From contig JAQGJU010000154.1 in the NCBI GenBank assembly GCA_028290465.1, positions 1 to 43,730 on the forward strand: a stretch of 43,730 nucleotides of DNA, given 5' to 3'. The position numbers and the translations under genes are program-made. Positions within the stretch are counted from its first letter, which is position 1. Every line of letters starts with the position of its first letter. The DNA comes from Xanthobacteraceae bacterium. GTDB taxonomy: Bacteria; Pseudomonadota; Alphaproteobacteria; Rhizobiales; Xanthobacteraceae. Positions 39,520 to 43,730 of the stretch are shown here, piece after piece. The notes beneath the pieces are model-generated. The model ran no database searches. It was not told the DNA's origin and worked only from the letters and a program-made list of their open reading frames with translations.

Positions 39520-41694
39520 ATGCCCCGTCTTCGCTCGAAGGCCGCCAGCAAGCCGAAGCGCAACGGTCCGAAGGTCGTTCGTAAGTCAGCGTCGATGAAG
39601 CGGTCCGCCGACGCCGAAGCGCTGGTGCGCGCGCGCGCCGAAGCGCGAGCGGCGATCGAGGAAGCGCGGCGCTCCCATGCGCGGTTGCGCGACGCCATCG
39701 ACCTGCTGCCGCAGGGCATCGTGGTGCTGGACGCCGAAGGCCGCTACATCCTCTGGAACAAGGAATACGCCGACATCTACAAGCGCTCCGCCGATCTGTT
39801 CAAGACCGGCGTCAAGCTGGAGGACACGTTGCGCATCGGCGTCGCGCGCGGCGACTATCCCGAGGCCGCCGGCCGCGAAGCAGAATGGCTTGCCGAGCGC
39901 CTGTCGCTGCTGGCCAATCCGCGCGGCCGCCACGAGCAGCGCCTGTCGGACGGCCGCACCATCATGATCGAGGAAGGCCGCACCAGCGACGGCGGCATCA
40001 TCGGTCTGCGCGTCGACATTACCGAGATGAAGCGGCGCGAGGCGTCGTTCCGCCTGCTGTTCGACAGCAATCCGGTGCCGATGTTCGTGTATGCGCTGAA
40101 CGGTCAGCGTATTCTCGCGGTCAATGACGCCGCGATCGAGCATTACGGCTTTGCGCGTTCGGCGCTGCTCGGCATGGCGCTCGGCGACCTGCACGATCCG
40201 TCCGAATTGGCCGATCTTGCTTTGCTCGACAACGAGTCGACCGAGGAACAGGCCGGTCGTACCTGGCGGCAATACAAGGCCGACGGCACCGCGATCGATG
40301 TCGCGCTATTGTCGAGCCGCATGACCTATGAGGAAGCGCCGGCGGTGCTGATCGCCGCCATCGACATCACCGAGCGCAAGCGCGCCGAAGCGCGCATCGC
40401 CTTCATGGCGCATCACGACGCGCTGACCTCGCTGCCGAACCGCATTCTGCTGCGCAGCCGCATGGAAGAGATGCTGAACCGGATGCGCCGCCACGGCAAC
40501 GGCATCGCCACGCTGTGCATCGACCTCGACAATTTCAAGTCGGTCAACGATTCGCTCGGCCATCCGGCCGGCGACCTGCTGCTGCGCCTGGTCGGCGGCC
40601 GGTTGCGCGGCCTGCTGCGCGACCAGGACATGGTGGCGCGGCTCGGCGGCGACGAGTTCGCCATCGTGCAGGCCGATGTTTCCGATCCGCAGGAAGTCGT
40701 CACGCTGGCCGAACGGCTGCTCGCCGAAGTTTCACAGCCCTACGATCTCGACGGTCATCAGGTCACGATCGGCGCCAGCGTCGGCATCGCGTTCGCGCCC
40801 GGCGACGGCGACGATGCCGACCGGCTGCTCAAGAGCGCCGACATGGCGATGTACCGCGCCAAGGCAGACGGCAAGGGCGCCTATCGGTTCTTTGAATCCG
40901 AGATGGATGCGCGCGCGCAGGCGCGCCGCCGGCTTGAGCTGGACCTGCGTCTCGCCCTTCAGAACGAAGGGCTGGAATTGCACTACCAGCCGCTGGTCGA
41001 ACTCGCGAGCGGCGAAATCACCGGCTATGAGGCGCTGATCCGCTGGCCGCATGCCGAGCGCGGCATGATCCCGCCCTGCGACTTCATCCCGGTGGCCGAG
41101 GAAACCGGCCTGATCGCGCCGCTCGGCGCCTTCGTGCTGCGCCAAGCGTGTTCCGACGCGGCGAAATGGCCGGACCACATCAAGGTGGCCGTCAACCTGT
41201 CGCCGCTGCAGTTCAAGACCGGCAATCTGTTCGTCCAGGTCAAGGACGCGCTGGAAGAGGCCGGCCTGTCGCCGAAACGGCTTGAACTTGAGATCACCGA
41301 AACGCTGCTGCTGGAGCGCAGCGAACAGATCCTGGCGACGCTGCATGCGTTGCGCGCGCTCGGCGTGCGGATCTCGATGGACGATTTCGGCACCGGCTAT
41401 TCGTCGCTGAGCTATCTGCGCAGTTTCCCGTTCGACAAGATCAAGATCGATCGCTCCTTCGTGCACGATCTCGGCGCCAATGCCGACTCGCAGGCGATCG
41501 TGCGTGCCATCGTCAGTCTCGGCACCAGCCTCGGTATCACGATCACGGCCGAAGGCGTAGAGACCGAAACCGATCTCGCGCATCTGCGCGCCGAAGGCTG
41601 CGACGAAGGGCAGGGCTATCTGTTCGCCAAGGCCCGGCCGCAGAGCGATATCCTGGCCAGTCAGGCGAAGCGCCACAAGAAGCAGGTGGCGTGA
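39520..41694 (+). CDS. PAS-PAS-GGDEF-EAL protein (c-di-GMP turnover)
   Basis: A 724-residue cytoplasmic signalling protein. Residues 1-50 are basic and helical; two PAS domains cover about 52-175 and 180-290 (PAS motifs LRDAIDLLPQGIVVLDAEG and LLFDSNPVPMFVYALNG). A GGDEF domain follows (about 300-455; active-site GGDEF intact at 374-378 in VARLGGDEFAIV, with RDQD as the RxxD site five residues before). Then comes an EAL domain (about 470-715) with YEALIRW and the metal site DDFGTGYSSL. Both catalytic sites look complete, so it may make or degrade c-di-GMP depending on the PAS signal. No membrane helix. ATG at 39520 with AGGGAT upstream. Confidence 0.93.
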   Translation: MPRLRSKAASKPKRNGPKVVRKSASMKRSADAEALVRARAEARAAIEEARRSHARLRDAIDLLPQGIVVLDAEGRYILWNKEYADIYKRSADLFKTGVKLEDTLRIGVARGDYPEAAGREAEWLAERLSLLANPRGRHEQRLSDGRTIMIEEGRTSDGGIIGLRVDITEMKRREASFRLLFDSNPVPMFVYALNGQRILAVNDAAIEHYGFARSALLGMALGDLHDPSELADLALLDNESTEEQAGRTWRQYKADGTAIDVALLSSRMTYEEAPAVLIAAIDITERKRAEARIAFMAHHDALTSLPNRILLRSRMEEMLNRMRRHGNGIATLCIDLDNFKSVNDSLGHPAGDLLLRLVGGRLRGLLRDQDMVARLGGDEFAIVQADVSDPQEVVTLAERLLAEVSQPYDLDGHQVTIGASVGIAFAPGDGDDADRLLKSADMAMYRAKADGKGAYRFFESEMDARAQARRRLELDLRLALQNEGLELHYQPLVELASGEITGYEALIRWPHAERGMIPPCDFIPVAEETGLIAPLGAFVLRQACSDAAKWPDHIKVAVNLSPLQFKTGNLFVQVKDALEEAGLSPKRLELEITETLLLERSEQILATLHALRALGVRISMDDFGTGYSSLSYLRSFPFDKIKIDRSFVHDLGANADSQAIVRAIVSLGTSLGITITAEGVETETDLAHLRAEGCDEGQGYLFAKARPQSDILASQAKRHKKQVA

Positions 41695-41708
41695 GGGGTC
41701 TAACTCCC

Positions 41709-41798
41709 CGTCATGGCCGGGCTTGTCCCGGCCATCCACGTCTTCCTTGCCGTGAAACTGTTAAGCCGTGGATGCCCGGCACAAGGCCGGGCATGACG
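41709..41798. repeat. Long inverted repeat downstream of the GGDEF-EAL gene
   Basis: Two 32-base arms (41709-41740 and 41767-41798) of the CGTCATGxCCGGGC..CCATCCACG type pair over nearly their whole length around a 26-base centre. Each arm is also a smaller palindrome (CCGGGCTTGTCCCGG type). The right arm contains the palindrome that forms the pnt terminator at 6874. It lies between two convergent genes and may stop both. Confidence 0.85.
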
Positions 41799-41808
41799 AA
41801 CTCCGGCG

Positions 41809-43620
<1,812 letters not shown>

Positions 43621-43674
43621 GTCGCGCGGGATAGCACCCGGGGGTGGCTGGCGGCAAGCAGCGCCGCCAGCTTC

Positions 43675-43730
43675 CTATTCGGCGGCGATCTGTTGTGCGG
43701 TCAGGAACGGCTCGATGCGGACCGGGGAAT
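43675..43730 (-). CDS. C-terminal end of a gene cut by the window edge
   Basis: A minus-strand frame ends with TAG at 43675-43677 after a C-terminal sequence IEPFLTAQQIAAE. It runs off the window. The sequence is too short to identify, but an open frame directly upstream of lepA in the same direction and with matching codon choice is plausible. An alternative is intergenic DNA. Confidence 0.4.
   Translation of the reverse strand, partial: SPVRIEPFLTAQQIAAE

Noticed and set aside
39269-39598. 109-codon open frame upstream of the GGDEF-EAL gene
   Set aside because: No ribosome site, no recognisable domain, and it overlaps the start of the real gene in another frame.

Overview
The window is a GC-rich chromosomal segment from an alphaproteobacterium, most likely order Hyphomicrobiales and close to Bradyrhizobiaceae or Xanthobacteraceae. 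The evidence is the split PntAA/PntAB/PntB transhydrogenase, an aa3-type cytochrome oxidase subunit IV, a short-form purE-purK pair, DUF465 proteins, an abundance of Bug/TctC-type receptors and YVEP-type secreted repeat proteins, and intergenic palindromes of the kind typical of these genomes. No rRNA, tRNA, CRISPR array or intact insertion sequence was seen.

Layout. 1-2065: tail of an M3 oligopeptidase, a secreted protein of unknown function, and a MazE/Doc-type toxin-antitoxin operon with two operator palindromes. 2107-8141: an ABC1/UbiB-like kinase, COX subunit IV, the pntAA-pntAB-pntB operon with a terminator, an alpha/beta hydrolase and a small exported protein. 8267-11322 (minus): TPR lipoprotein, rpsU, and purE-purK. 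11418-13019: a pair of long hairpins, a diguanylate cyclase, and two divergent DUF465 proteins. 13236-17181: a Bug receptor, two tandem paralogous secreted Tyr/Arg-rich repeat proteins, and two overlapping membrane-protein genes. 17302-26854: acyl-CoA synthetase, TauE-like permease, propionyl-CoA synthetase prpE, a cobalamin-type binding protein, modABC and a GMC oxidoreductase. 26898-31087: a Yip1 protein, then a membrane-stress operon (PspA, YqiJ-like, flotillin). 31164-34191: a homodimeric E1/transketolase-like enzyme divergent from an Lrp/AsnC regulator. 34236-38842 (minus): an envelope operon (GT2 glycosyltransferase, methyltransferase, EamA/SMR-like four-helix protein, DUF2142 membrane protein, murein endopeptidase MepA). 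39520-43730: a PAS-PAS-GGDEF-EAL protein, a long inverted repeat, lepA and the edge of one more minus-strand gene.

The most unusual observation is the reading frame upstream of pspA (30572-31051). It is open, in frame with pspA, has host-like codon choice, and its predicted protein resembles the N-terminal (pre-RuvC) domain of IS605-family TnpB. It runs into PspA without a stop, although PspA has its own strong ribosome binding site. This could be a domesticated transposon fragment feeding into a PspA/flotillin membrane-stress operon.

A second theme is several families of palindromic repeats. One copy (16576-16625) lies inside a coding sequence and encodes a basic stretch next to a membrane helix. 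A third is the duplication of a whole small transcription unit, gene plus terminator, at 14414-16195.
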